33,617 nucleotides of DNA from an uncultured Rhodospirillales bacterium (GCA_903823665.1 CAIJTR010000158.1:1-33617); one strand, 5' to 3'. Counted from the stretch's first letter, positions 1-7,742 are shown. Translations and numbers: made by a program. Notes: generated by a model not told the origin, from the sequence alone.

Positions 1-64
1 CAAAGCGTTCACGCCAACCGAATGTGCAAACTACCTCCGCAACTCAGGCTACGCGTCAACCTAA
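1..64 (+). CDS. IS630-type transposase, C-terminal end only (partial)
   Basis: The window opens inside a reading frame (codons from base 2, TAA at 62-64) whose last 20 residues are KAFTPTECANYLRNSGYAST. The pattern FTPxECxNYxxxxGYAS is how many IS630-family transposases end, so this is probably the 3' tip of an IS630-like element lying left of the window. The DDE catalytic core is outside the window, so intactness cannot be judged. The palindromic sequence starting 12 bases after the stop fits an element end or an adjacent repeat. The call rests on a short C-terminal match and is moderately sure. Confidence 0.6.
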   Translation, partial: KAFTPTECANYLRNSGYAST

Positions 65-75
65 AGCTATCAGGC

Positions 76-130
76 TCTAGAGCACGTTTCGACCAGATGG
101 AATCATCTGGTCGAAAGTTCGTGCTCTAGA
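76..130. repeat. Palindromic repeat, long hairpin
   Basis: A 55-base inverted repeat bounded by TCTAGA on both sides. The arms share TCTAGAGCAC / GTGCTCTAGA at the outside and TTTCGACCAGATG / CATCTGGTCGAAA at the inside, around a GAAT loop, with one small asymmetric interruption. It lies just after the transposase stop, so it may be the terminal region of the IS630-like element or an independent dispersed intergenic palindrome. As RNA it would form a strong hairpin and could terminate transcription, but it has no U tract. Confidence 0.8.
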
Positions 131-140
131 AATATATGAA

Positions 141-206
141 TCTAGAGCAACTTAGCGCCGATCAGATTGCACCGGAACAGTTCAATCTGGTCGGGCGTTG
201 CCCTAG
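141..206. repeat. Second, diverged copy of the TCTAGAGCA palindrome
   Basis: This begins with TCTAGAGCAAC and ends with GTTGCCCTAG, with inner arms CCGATCAGATTG and CAATCTGGTCGG. It resembles the palindrome at 76-130 (same TCTAGAGCA outer arm, same GATCAGAT/ATCTGGTC core), so the two are tandem members of one repeat family. Its symmetry is more decayed than that of the first copy. The remaining bases 207-363, up to the end of the PrpF-family gene, show no convincing gene or site. Confidence 0.65.
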
Positions 207-363
207 CTTGGTGTTTGATCGCACGCTTCAGACCTGTGGCGATTCCGCCTTCGGTCATCATGCTCTGGCACATCGCGTGAGGCACGGTCAGTGATGGATT
301 GTGAGATGCGGATGCCGCGCGGAGGGTGATCCATCGCTCATGGATCGCGGTGGGAGCGAGCGG

Positions 364-1518
364 CTATTGTTTTGGCAGGCAATACAGCACTTCACCCTGG
401 AACAGCCGTCGTGCCGTCCGGTAGACGGTGGCGTGCCTGATGTGGATGGCGTCGCCCTGCAGTTCGGCCGCTGCGTCTACCAGCACCACGCCAGAGGGAT
501 GGCCGATGCGGACGGGGCCGGTGCGAGCGGCTTCGGAGAGCATTCGGTTGGGGATGCTGCCGGGCACGCGGCAAGCGGCGGCGAGGCACATGGCACCGGT
601 CAGCTCAGTGGCGCGATGCGGCTGGCCGGAAGAGATCATGCGGACGTGAATGTCCATATCATCAGCCGTCAGCATTTTGCCGCTGAGTGTGCGAGCGTCG
701 GCCGCTGCTGCCACCATCGCAACCTTCGGAGCCGTGGCCATGCGTCTGGCCTCCTCAATGCTGGAGGTGAGGCCCATCGCCACCGATGCCATGCAGCGCA
801 TCTCCTGCAGCCGGGCCAGCAGTTCGGTGTTGCGTTCCAGCTCCGTCGGCAACTCCAGGCCGGTGATGCCCATGGATGCGGCCGCGACAAACATGCAGGC
901 GTTGGTGGCGTCGATCAGACTGACTTCGACCTCGCCGAGCCCGTCCACCGTCAAGTGATCGACGGCGTGGCCGGTGGGCAGCAGCTTGCCGGTGCCAGCA
1001 CCGCCGGGATCGAGGAATTCGAGCCGGATCGGTGCCCCGGTGCCGGCGACGCCATCGAGCGCGAGGTTGCCGTCCACCGCCGCCATGCCGTCCTCGACCG
1101 GGAAGCGGGCGTGGATGATTTTGCCGGTGTTGGTGTTGTGGATGCGCACCAGCGCCTCTGGCCCGGTGGGGCGGGGGACCAGGCCTTCATCGACGGCAAA
1201 CGGGCCGATGGCCGAGGACATGTTGCCGCAGTTGGCGGCGTAATCGACCATTGCCGATGTGATCAGCACCTGGCCGAAAGTGTAGTCGACATCGGCATCC
1301 TCCCTGCTGGGTGGGCCGATGACGCAGACCTTGGACAGTGACGACACGCCACCGCCCATGCCGTCCAGTTGGCGACCGTTGGGGTCCGGTGAGCCCATCG
1401 CCGCGAGGAAGATAGGTGCCCAGCCGGCCTGATCGGCGGGGAGATCACCGCGATGGAACATCAGGGCGTTGGAGGTTCCGCCACGCATAAACACCGCGCG
1501 AAGCCTGTGCTGCGCCAT
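364..1518 (-). CDS. PrpF-family isomerase (2-methylaconitate / 4-oxalomesaconate type)
   Basis: A 384-residue protein of the PrpF family, which has a diaminopimelate-epimerase-like fold and moves a double bond in substrates such as 2-methylaconitate or 4-oxalomesaconate. Visible motifs are MRGGTSN at residue 11, GMGGGVSSLSKVCVIG with Lys63, and NCGNMSSAIGPFAVDEG with Cys97. The 34-residue spacing of Lys63 and Cys97 matches the Lys/Cys pair described for PrpF. The usual GGTSKG reads GGTSNA here, a small departure. Length is normal. The ATG is preceded by a GGGGGAGAG ribosome site. The gene lies 48 bases downstream of the ornithine decarboxylase gene on the same strand and may be co-transcribed. 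No prpB/C/D or gallate-pathway genes are nearby, so the substrate is undecided. Confidence 0.85.
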   Translation of the reverse strand: MAQHRLRAVFMRGGTSNALMFHRGDLPADQAGWAPIFLAAMGSPDPNGRQLDGMGGGVSSLSKVCVIGPPSREDADVDYTFGQVLITSAMVDYAANCGNMSSAIGPFAVDEGLVPRPTGPEALVRIHNTNTGKIIHARFPVEDGMAAVDGNLALDGVAGTGAPIRLEFLDPGGAGTGKLLPTGHAVDHLTVDGLGEVEVSLIDATNACMFVAAASMGITGLELPTELERNTELLARLQEMRCMASVAMGLTSSIEEARRMATAPKVAMVAAAADARTLSGKMLTADDMDIHVRMISSGQPHRATELTGAMCLAAACRVPGSIPNRMLSEAARTGPVRIGHPSGVVLVDAAAELQGDAIHIRHATVYRTARRLFQGEVLYCLPKQ

Positions 1519-1566
1519 GGCCGCTCTCCCCCGTGGATCGTTATGTCCTTGGGGGAGAGTAGCAGG

Positions 1567-2694
1567 TCAGACGTAGTGCTCAACCAGCGGCGCGAAACCG
1601 TTGAAGCGTTGGCTCGCATAGGTGGTGACGTAGGCCCCGGTGGAGAGCAGGGAGATGCGGTCACCGGATTCGAGCGCCATTGGCAGGCGGTAGTTGGACT
1701 TCTCGTAGAGGATGTCGGCACCGTCGCAGGTGGGGCCGGCGATGGCGACCGGGCCGCACTCGCTGCCGTCATGGTCGGTGGTGATGCGATACTTGATCGC
1801 CTCGCCTTCGGTTTCGGCCAGACCGCCGAAGCGGCCGATGTCGAGATAGACCCAGCGGACTGGGTCGGTGCCGCGCTTGCTGACCAGCACCACTTCGGCG
1901 CTGACCACACCGGCATCGGCCACCAGGAAGCGACCGGGTTCGATCAGCATTTCCGGCAGGGCGTTGCCGAAATGCTTGGTCATGGCCCCCATAATGGCCA
2001 TGCCGAACTTGTCGATGCCCGGCACATCATCTCGGTAGGCGGTGGGGAAGCCGCCGCCGAGGTTGACCATGCGCAGGTTGACATGGGCATCACGTAGGTC
2101 GGTGAACAGCATGCCGACGCGACCGATGGCGGCCTCATAGCTGGCGGTTTCGGTCTGCTGGCTGCCGACGTGGAAGGACAGGCCATAGGCGTCCAACCCG
2201 AGCGTTCCGGCGCGGATCATCAGCGCACGGGCATGTTCGAGCGTGGTGCCGAACTTGCGCGACAGCGGCCAATCGGCACCGGCATTCTCCACGAGAATGC
2301 GGCAGTAAACGCGGCTGCCGGGGGCGTGGGTGGCGATCTTTTCCAGTTCCTCGTCCGAATCGAACGCGAACAGATCAACGCCTGCCGCGAAAGCGCGCTT
2401 GATGGCCGACACCTTCTTGATGGTGTTGCCGAAGCTGATGCGTGAGGGCGCGGCACCGGCGTTGATGCAGTATTCGACCTCTTCCGCACTTGCGGCATCA
2501 AAGCTGCTTCCGAGGCCCGCCAAGCGTTCCAGAATGGGGGCGGCGGGGTTGGCCTTCACAGCGTAATAGATGCGGGCCAATGGCAGAGCCGTTCGCAGCG
2601 CGTGGAAATTTTGTTCCACACGATCAACATCCAATACCAAGCACGGCGTGGCCGGTTGGTGGTCAGCAAGGAATCGCGCGACTTTTGGGGTCAT
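1567..2694 (-). CDS. Ornithine/lysine decarboxylase, PLP fold type III
   Basis: A 375-residue group IV (alanine-racemase-fold) decarboxylase that makes putrescine (or cadaverine) in the cytosol, using PLP. Seen: YAVKANP with the PLP lysine at residue 47, FHVGSQQ, the GGGFP glycine loop, EPGRFLVADAG binding the cofactor phosphate, and GPTCDGADILYEK carrying the catalytic cysteine of the partner subunit. This form resembles the bacterial dual L/ODC enzymes, so lysine may also be used. The start at 2694 is fixed by a strong AGGAGG nine bases upstream and by the family N-terminus; the frame stays open upstream but that part is leader. The gene sits behind a structured ~195-base leader, suggesting polyamine-responsive control. 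The prpF-like gene follows. Confidence 0.93.
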   Translation of the reverse strand: MTPKVARFLADHQPATPCLVLDVDRVEQNFHALRTALPLARIYYAVKANPAAPILERLAGLGSSFDAASAEEVEYCINAGAAPSRISFGNTIKKVSAIKRAFAAGVDLFAFDSDEELEKIATHAPGSRVYCRILVENAGADWPLSRKFGTTLEHARALMIRAGTLGLDAYGLSFHVGSQQTETASYEAAIGRVGMLFTDLRDAHVNLRMVNLGGGFPTAYRDDVPGIDKFGMAIMGAMTKHFGNALPEMLIEPGRFLVADAGVVSAEVVLVSKRGTDPVRWVYLDIGRFGGLAETEGEAIKYRITTDHDGSECGPVAIAGPTCDGADILYEKSNYRLPMALESGDRISLLSTGAYVTTYASQRFNGFAPLVEHYV

Positions 2695-2699
2695 CGCAC

Positions 2700-2890
2700 G
2701 GGGCCTCCTATGAAACATCCGCCTGTTCAGGCGACGGACGTGGGTTACTAAACGGTCGAACGAACCAGCGACCAGACGAAGATTTCGCGACGAGAGGGTG
2801 TCGCAAACCCGGTTTGCCAGAACGCTTGACGTCGTTACGTAACCCCGGAGGCGAAACAGCTGGGGGCCAGAGGCACGTGCGTTGCTGCGT
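2700..2890 (-). ncRNA. Candidate speF-type leader RNA of ornithine decarboxylase
   Basis: The ornithine decarboxylase leader is long and rich in pairing segments. On the minus strand these include the near-perfect palindrome GCAAACCGGGTTTGC (2803-2817), a CGCCTGAACAGGCG hairpin (2720-2733) just before the ribosome site, and the stretch TTACGTAACGACG. Alphaproteobacterial ornithine decarboxylase genes are known to carry the conserved speF RNA motif in this position, and the layout agrees. Assignment to that family is from memory of its general form and context; a covariance-model scan was not possible. Exact boundaries are uncertain. Confidence 0.6.
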
Positions 2891-2897
2891 GACTGCC

Positions 2898-2926
2898 CAA
2901 ATAGGACCCCCACCCCCCCTATGCAA
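2898..2926 (-). promoter_or_regulatory. Possible promoter of the ornithine decarboxylase leader
   Basis: On the minus strand TTGCAT (2926-2921) and TATTTG (2903-2898) are separated by 17 bases, an acceptable but weak -35/-10 pair. The spacer is an almost pure G tract. It lies just below the terminator of the upstream gene and would start a leader of about 195 bases. Confidence 0.3.
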
Positions 2927-2951
2927 GAGATTTTTTAGGGGGCAGGCCCAC

Positions 2952-2984
2952 AAAAAAGGCCGGGAGTTGCCCCCCGGCCTTTTG
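2952..2984 (-). terminator. Rho-independent terminator after the Bax-inhibitor-1 gene
   Basis: An 11-bp stem, AAAAGGCCGGG (2954-2964) pairing with CCCGGCCTTTT (2973-2983), is followed on the minus strand by a T run at 2957-2952. It lies 23 bases beyond the stop of the gene at 3007-3777 and separates it from the ornithine decarboxylase promoter. Confidence 0.85.
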
Positions 2985-3006
2985 TGACATTTTAACTCAG
3001 GATCAA

Positions 3007-3777
3007 CTAGTTGCTGCGACGGTCGCCAGTGAGCTGGAGGATCAGCATGAACAGGTTGATGAAGTTCAGATATAGGCTCAGAGCGTCATAAACCGAGCGT
3101 TTGCCGCCGTCCTGGATGCCGCCATAGCTGGCCGTTTGCAGGTAGGTCGCCTTGATGCGCTGGGTGTCATACGCGGTGAGGCCGGTGAACACGAGGACAC
3201 CGATCACGCTGATGGCGAACTGCAGCGCGCTGGAGCCCACGAACATGTTCACCAAACCTGCGATGACGATGCCTATCAGGCCCATCATGAGGAAGCTGCC
3301 CATGCGGCTGAGGTCGGTGCGGGTGACGTAGCCCCAGATGCTCATGGCAGCGAAGGTGCCGGACGTGATGAAGAACACGCGCACGATGCTTTGGCCGGTA
3401 TAGACCAGGAAGATGTTCATCATGCTGGCACCCATCGCGGCGGCGAAGGCCCAGAAGATCGCCTTGGCGGCGGTGGCGGAAAGCTTGTTGACGCCGAAGC
3501 TCAGCACCATGACGAAGGCGAGCGGTGCGAACATGGAGATGTAAGCGAGGCCGCCGGGCTGGTGCATCATGCCGCGCGGCGTTGCCACCAGCGGGTAGAA
3601 CACATCGAGCAAATAGGTGCTGCAACCATAGGCCACGATGCCGGTCAGCAGCAGGCCGGATGCCATCCAGTTGTAAACATTGAGCATGTACGAGCGCAGC
3701 CCGGCATCAACCGCGGCCGCCGAAGATGCGGCACCGCCGGTGGCGGGATAGGACCGATAGTCGGGTGTGAAAGCCAT
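3007..3777 (-). CDS. Bax inhibitor-1 / YccA-YbhL family membrane protein
   Basis: A 256-residue integral membrane protein with about seven hydrophobic helices after a soluble N-terminus (MAFTPDYRSYPATGG). It has the family hallmarks TGLTAYDTQRIK and ALSLYLNFINLFMLILQL near the C-terminus, which include the acidic residues implicated in ion leak in bacterial BI-1 proteins. Related proteins act as calcium/proton leak channels or modulate FtsH proteolysis; the role here is not shown by the sequence. The ATG is preceded by AAGGAAA. The gene has its own structured leader with a 10-bp dyad and ends in a strong terminator, so it is probably a single-gene unit. Confidence 0.92.
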   Translation of the reverse strand: MAFTPDYRSYPATGGAASSAAAVDAGLRSYMLNVYNWMASGLLLTGIVAYGCSTYLLDVFYPLVATPRGMMHQPGGLAYISMFAPLAFVMVLSFGVNKLSATAAKAIFWAFAAAMGASMMNIFLVYTGQSIVRVFFITSGTFAAMSIWGYVTRTDLSRMGSFLMMGLIGIVIAGLVNMFVGSSALQFAISVIGVLVFTGLTAYDTQRIKATYLQTASYGGIQDGGKRSVYDALSLYLNFINLFMLILQLTGDRRSN

Positions 3778-3873
3778 GGAGTGTTTCCTTGTTTAGGAGC
3801 AGCATTAGCCGTGGGAGATGGTAGCAGAAAATTCCCCTGCCTTCATCTTGTATAAACCCTCGTTTTATACAAG
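3778..3873 (-). ncRNA. Candidate ybhL-type leader RNA with dyad
   Basis: Upstream of the BI-1 gene is a perfect inverted repeat, CTTGTATAAA (3847-3856) and TTTATACAAG (3864-3873), with a 7-base loop. Between it and the start codon are further pairing segments (AGATG with CATCT; GCAG with CTGC). Alphaproteobacterial ybhL genes are known to carry a short conserved leader called the ybhL motif, so position and host gene agree. The outer dyad could instead be a protein operator. No model scan was possible. Confidence 0.45.
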
Positions 3874-3911
3874 CGTCGGCGAGATTAAACGGCGGAAAGC
3901 CGGATGTCGGT

Positions 3912-6398
3912 TCAGTCGTTTCGCAGCAGCGGAGCCACTTTTGTGCGCAATGCCTGTTCGGTGCCGAAATAGCCGAACACCAGCATCAGCGCCATGCAGC
4001 CGAGAATGGTAAGGGCAAGCGTCCCGGGTAGGAACACCCAGGTGGTGGCCATGACGTAATGCGTGACCGCGAAGCTGGCGGCGGTGCCGATCAGTGCCGC
4101 AATGATTCCGGCGGTGAGGCCGAGCACGCCGAATTCCACCAGCCAGGCGGCGCGGATCTGGGCGCGGGAGGCGCCGAGGCTTTTCAGGATCACGGCTTCG
4201 TTGATCCGCCTGCGCTGCCCGGAGGCGACGGCACCACCCAGAACCAGCGTGCCTGCAATCAGCGTAAGTGAGCCGGTGGCAGCGAGGGCGGCGCTGAGCT
4301 GGCCGAACAGCACACCGACGGCGGCCAACACATCGGCGACGCGAATGCCGGACACGTTCGGCAGGGCTTGGGTGACGGCGCGGAGAAGGCGGGGTTGGCT
4401 CGCATCGGTTGCGCGGACGGTGGCGATATGCGTGTGCGGTGCGCGATCCAGCAGGCCGGGGCTTGCGACCATAGCGTAGTTGATGCCCATGCTGCGCCAA
4501 GCGATGTCTCGCAAATTGGCGACTTTGAGGTCGATGTCGCGGCCGAGGACGTTGACGCGGATGGTGTCTCCTACTGTGACGCCCCAGCCGCGGGCAAGAT
4601 TGGCGTCGAATGAGACCAAGGGCGGGCCGTTATAGTCCGCGGGCCACCACGTGCCTGCAACGATGGTGGTGCCATCTGGCGGGGTGGCGGCGTAGGTGAG
4701 GCCGCGATCCCCGCGCAGGGCCCAGACCGTGTCTGGCGTGGCTTTGACTTGTTCTGCTGGGACGCCGCCGACGGCGACGACGCGGGCGCGCAGGTTGGGC
4801 ACTTCCTTCATGTCGATCACGCCGGGTTCGGCTGCCAGAATCTGGCGGAACTGCGCCATCTGGGTGTTCTGGATGTCGATGAAGAAGAAGCTGGGGGCGT
4901 TGGCGGGGAGCTGGTCGGCCACCTGCGCCTGAATGTTGCCCTGAATGAGCGCCACGGCCGCGAGGGTGGACAGGCCGAGGCCGACGGAGACAAGCATCAG
5001 CGGCGTGGCGTTGCCGGGGCGGCTTAGGTTGCCAAGGCCCAGTCTCGCCCAAGGCTTGCTGGCATGCGTGCCGCGAATGGTGCGGATCAGCGCCCAGGCC
5101 CCGATGCGGAACAGGGCGAGGGTGGCCACGGCGGCTCCGCAGAAGCCGATGGCGAATTTCCACTCGGTGGCGGTGACGATGGTCAGCGCGATGAGGCAGG
5201 CGGAGAGCAGCAATGTGGTCAGCACCAGCCAGCGCTTGGGCTTCCCGCCATCCGGCAGCACCGCATCACGGAACAGGGCGGCGCCGGAGATGCTCATGGC
5301 GCGTGACAGCGGCCAGAGGGCGAAGGTGGCGGCGGTGAGCGCTCCGAAGCCGGCGGCGAGGGCGAGGGGTTTCCAGTAGAAGCCGCTGATCGGCGGGACC
5401 GGCAGCACCTCCACCAGCAGGCGGGAGGCGAGCATGGGCAGCAATCCGCCGATGAGCACGCCCACACCGATGCCAATGGCCGCAAGTGCTCCCACCTGAA
5501 GGGCGGAGCTGGCGAAGACCAGGCGGGGTGACGCCCCGAGGCAGCGCAGGATGGCGATGCTGCGCGCGCGGGCCTCAAGCCACGAGCGCACGCCGTTGGC
5601 GACGCCGATGCCGCCGACGAGCAGCGAGGTGAGGCCCACCAGCGTCATGAACAGGCTGGTGCGGTCGAGGAACTGACGAATGCCGGGGGCGGCGTCGCTG
5701 CTGTCGCGGATGCGCCAGCCAGTGCCGGGGAATTCCCGCCTAAGATCGGCGATGGCGGCCTTGATGTTGGTGCCGTCCGGGAAGCGGGCGCGGAGTTGGT
5801 GTTCGATGATGGCACCGGGCTGGATGAGGCCGGTGGCGTCCATGTCCTCGCCGCGCATCAGCACGCGCGGGCCGAGGATGGACGGGCTGGAGACAGAGTC
5901 GGGCTCGTTGGTGATGACGCCGCCGAGCTTGAGCTTGGCGTTGCCGATTTGCACGGTGTCGCCAACTTTCAGACCGAGGCGATCTAATACCAGCGGGTCG
6001 ACGGCGATGCTGCCGGGGGCAAGGGCTCCGACAGGGGCGAAGGTTGCTGTGCCGATGAGTGGCCAAGCGGCGTCTACCGCCTTGAGTTCCACCAACAGGC
6101 GTTCGCTGGAGGGGGCGGCGAGCATGGAGCGCATGCCGACGCCGTCGGTGATTGCGGCACCGCGGCCTTGCAGCCAGTCGTGCAGGCTGGCGGGAAGCGG
6201 TTCGTAGCCACCTTGGACGGAGATGTCACCGCCGAGGATGCGGGTGCCGTCTGACGCCAGCCCAGCGTCGATCCCGGCGCGCAGGCTGCCGACGGCGGCG
6301 ATGGCGGCGACGCCCAGGGCGAGGCAGGCGAGGACGACTCGCAATCCGCGCACACCGGCCCGCAATTCACGGCGCGCGATGCGCAGCGCCATCATCAT
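3912..6398 (-). CDS. ABC transporter permease, FtsX/YbbP type
   Basis: An 828-residue permease of the MacB/FtsX class. There is one hydrophobic helix near the N-terminus, a large extracytoplasmic domain, a first FtsX block of three helices (roughly residues 250-370), two further helices around 390-440, a second periplasmic domain, and a C-terminal FtsX block (about 690-820). Ten helices and this length match YbbP, which pairs with the ATPase YbbA. Its ATG overlaps the YbbA stop as ATGA, so the two are translationally coupled. The start has three consecutive ATG codons; the first is used here. Substrate is unknown; in related bacteria the locus sits beside tesA, as here, which suggests lipid or envelope traffic (inference). 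Confidence 0.9.
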   Translation of the reverse strand: MMMALRIARRELRAGVRGLRVVLACLALGVAAIAAVGSLRAGIDAGLASDGTRILGGDISVQGGYEPLPASLHDWLQGRGAAITDGVGMRSMLAAPSSERLLVELKAVDAAWPLIGTATFAPVGALAPGSIAVDPLVLDRLGLKVGDTVQIGNAKLKLGGVITNEPDSVSSPSILGPRVLMRGEDMDATGLIQPGAIIEHQLRARFPDGTNIKAAIADLRREFPGTGWRIRDSSDAAPGIRQFLDRTSLFMTLVGLTSLLVGGIGVANGVRSWLEARARSIAILRCLGASPRLVFASSALQVGALAAIGIGVGVLIGGLLPMLASRLLVEVLPVPPISGFYWKPLALAAGFGALTAATFALWPLSRAMSISGAALFRDAVLPDGGKPKRWLVLTTLLLSACLIALTIVTATEWKFAIGFCGAAVATLALFRIGAWALIRTIRGTHASKPWARLGLGNLSRPGNATPLMLVSVGLGLSTLAAVALIQGNIQAQVADQLPANAPSFFFIDIQNTQMAQFRQILAAEPGVIDMKEVPNLRARVVAVGGVPAEQVKATPDTVWALRGDRGLTYAATPPDGTTIVAGTWWPADYNGPPLVSFDANLARGWGVTVGDTIRVNVLGRDIDLKVANLRDIAWRSMGINYAMVASPGLLDRAPHTHIATVRATDASQPRLLRAVTQALPNVSGIRVADVLAAVGVLFGQLSAALAATGSLTLIAGTLVLGGAVASGQRRRINEAVILKSLGASRAQIRAAWLVEFGVLGLTAGIIAALIGTAASFAVTHYVMATTWVFLPGTLALTILGCMALMLVFGYFGTEQALRTKVAPLLRND

Positions 6399-7111
6399 GC
6401 GACGATTTTACCGTCGGCAATCGAGATCGTGCGGTCGCAGCGGGCGGCGAGGTGGAGGTCGTGGGTGATCAGCATGAGCGTGGTGCCGTGCTCCGCGCGC
6501 AGGCCGAACAGCAGATCCATCACCGCCTCGCCGGTGGCACCGTCGAGATTGCCGGTCGGCTCGTCGGCGAGAAGCAGGCGGGGCCGGGCGGCGAAGGCTC
6601 GGGCGAGGGCCACGCGTTGTTGTTCGCCGCCGGAGAGTGTGCCGGGCAGATGCGTCAGGCGGTGGCCGAGGCCGACGGCGCGAAGGGAGGCTTCGGCGCG
6701 GTCCATGGCGTCCGCAGCACCCGCGAGTTCGAGCGGGATGGCGACGTTTTCCAGCGCCGTCATGCTGGAGATCAGGTGGAAGGCCTGGAAGACGATGCCG
6801 ACATCACGGCGGCGCAGGGCAGCGAGTGCGTCCTCGTCCTGGCCCACGAGTTCCTGGCCTGCCACGCGGACGGAGCCGGAGCTGGGGCGTTCGAGGCCTG
6901 CGAGCACCATCAGCAGGCTGGTTTTGCCGGAGCCGGAGGGGCCTACGACGCCCACCGCCTCGCCGGTTGCAATGTCGAGGTCGATGCCTCGCAAGATGTT
7001 GACCGCGCCCGCTGCCGAGGGCACCGTCAATGTCAGATTGCGCACGCTGACCAGTGATTCTCTCTGGTGTGACGGTGCGTTGGTGGCCGGAGGCGTGATG
7101 AGAACGTCCAT
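6395..7111 (-). CDS. ABC transporter ATPase, YbbA/LolD type
   Basis: A 238-residue ATPase subunit. Visible are Walker A GPSGSGKT, the signature LSGGEQQR, Walker B LLLADEPTGNLD, and the switch histidine in LITHDL. It belongs to the MacB/LolD/YbbA group and powers the permease encoded immediately downstream (ATGA overlap). The start at 7111 is uncertain: no clear ribosome site precedes it, the first 20 residues are outside the conserved fold, and the codon overlaps the beginning of the divergent tesA. A later non-ATG start would remove that overlap. The arrangement ybbA divergent from tesA is the same as in enterobacteria. Confidence 0.92.
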   Translation of the reverse strand: MDVLITPPATNAPSHQRESLVSVRNLTLTVPSAAGAVNILRGIDLDIATGEAVGVVGPSGSGKTSLLMVLAGLERPSSGSVRVAGQELVGQDEDALAALRRRDVGIVFQAFHLISSMTALENVAIPLELAGAADAMDRAEASLRAVGLGHRLTHLPGTLSGGEQQRVALARAFAARPRLLLADEPTGNLDGATGEAVMDLLFGLRAEHGTTLMLITHDLHLAARCDRTISIADGKIVA

Positions 7112-7742
7112 GGTCAAGCGATATGGCCCGTTGGTGGCCCTTCGCAAAGCCGCACTGCTTGTGTGTTGCGTGATTTTCATCTCGGCGACGCAAAAGCCGC
7201 GGCTGCTGATCCTCGGTGATTCACTGTCAGCGGGGTACGGGCTGGCGCATTCCGATGGGTTCCAGGCCCAACTGGCGACGGCGTTTCCGGGCGTGGAACT
7301 GATCGACGGTGCCGTTTCCGGGGATACCACGGCGGGAGGGCTGGCGCGGCTGGACTGGGCGCTGGCCGACGGCGCGGACGCTGCGCTGGTGGAACTGGGC
7401 GGCAATGACGGGTTGCGCGGCATTGATCCGCGCAACACCGAGGCGAATTTGACGGCCATTCTGGATCAGTTGGCGGCCAAGCACATTCCGGTGCTGCTGT
7501 CCGGCATGAAGTCTCCGCCCAATCTTGGCGATGCTTATGCTCGGGATTTCGACGCGGTGTTTGACCGGCTGAGCCATCGGCCCGGCGTGATCTATGATCC
7601 GTTTTTTCTGGAGGGTGTGGCGGCGGACCCGGCGTTGAACCAGGCCGATCATATTCATCCCAATCCGGCGGGGGTGAAGCGTGTGGTCGCGCGGATTTCG
7701 CCGCTGGTGGCTCGGTTGATCGCCCAGGTGGGGACGAAATGA
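7098..7742 (+). CDS. tesA: SGNH/GDSL arylesterase (thioesterase I type)
   Basis: A 214-residue GDSL hydrolase related to TesA, a periplasmic multifunctional esterase/thioesterase/lysophospholipase. Catalytic blocks are visible: LILGDSLSAGYG (nucleophile serine), the glycine in AVSGDTTAGG, GGNDGLRG (oxyanion Asn), and DHIHPN (Asp/His). The N-terminus has basic residues followed by KAALLVCCVIFISA, a signal peptide that may include a lipobox-like cysteine. ATG 7098 is chosen because GGAGG lies four bases upstream; ATG 7110 is the alternative. The stop overlaps thpR as ATGA. The 5' end overlaps the divergent ybbA by 14 bases. Confidence 0.88.
   Translation: MRTSMVKRYGPLVALRKAALLVCCVIFISATQKPRLLILGDSLSAGYGLAHSDGFQAQLATAFPGVELIDGAVSGDTTAGGLARLDWALADGADAALVELGGNDGLRGIDPRNTEANLTAILDQLAAKHIPVLLSGMKSPPNLGDAYARDFDAVFDRLSHRPGVIYDPFFLEGVAADPALNQADHIHPNPAGVKRVVARISPLVARLIAQVGTK

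Noticed and set aside
142-363. The PrpF frame stays open for 73 codons beyond its TAG stop, down to another TAG at 142-144, ending in the repeat sequence.
   Set aside because: PrpF is complete at its normal length, the extra codons have no recognisable homology, and part of the stretch is the palindromic repeat.
301-1341. A 346-codon open frame antisense to the PrpF-family gene.
   Set aside because: It is a GC-driven shadow frame with no family resemblance and no ribosome site, while the opposite strand encodes a clear protein.
2904-2920. Near-continuous C tract (G tract on the minus strand), considered as a G-quadruplex.
   Set aside because: It fits as the spacer of a weak promoter and there are not four separated G runs of good spacing to support a quadruplex call.
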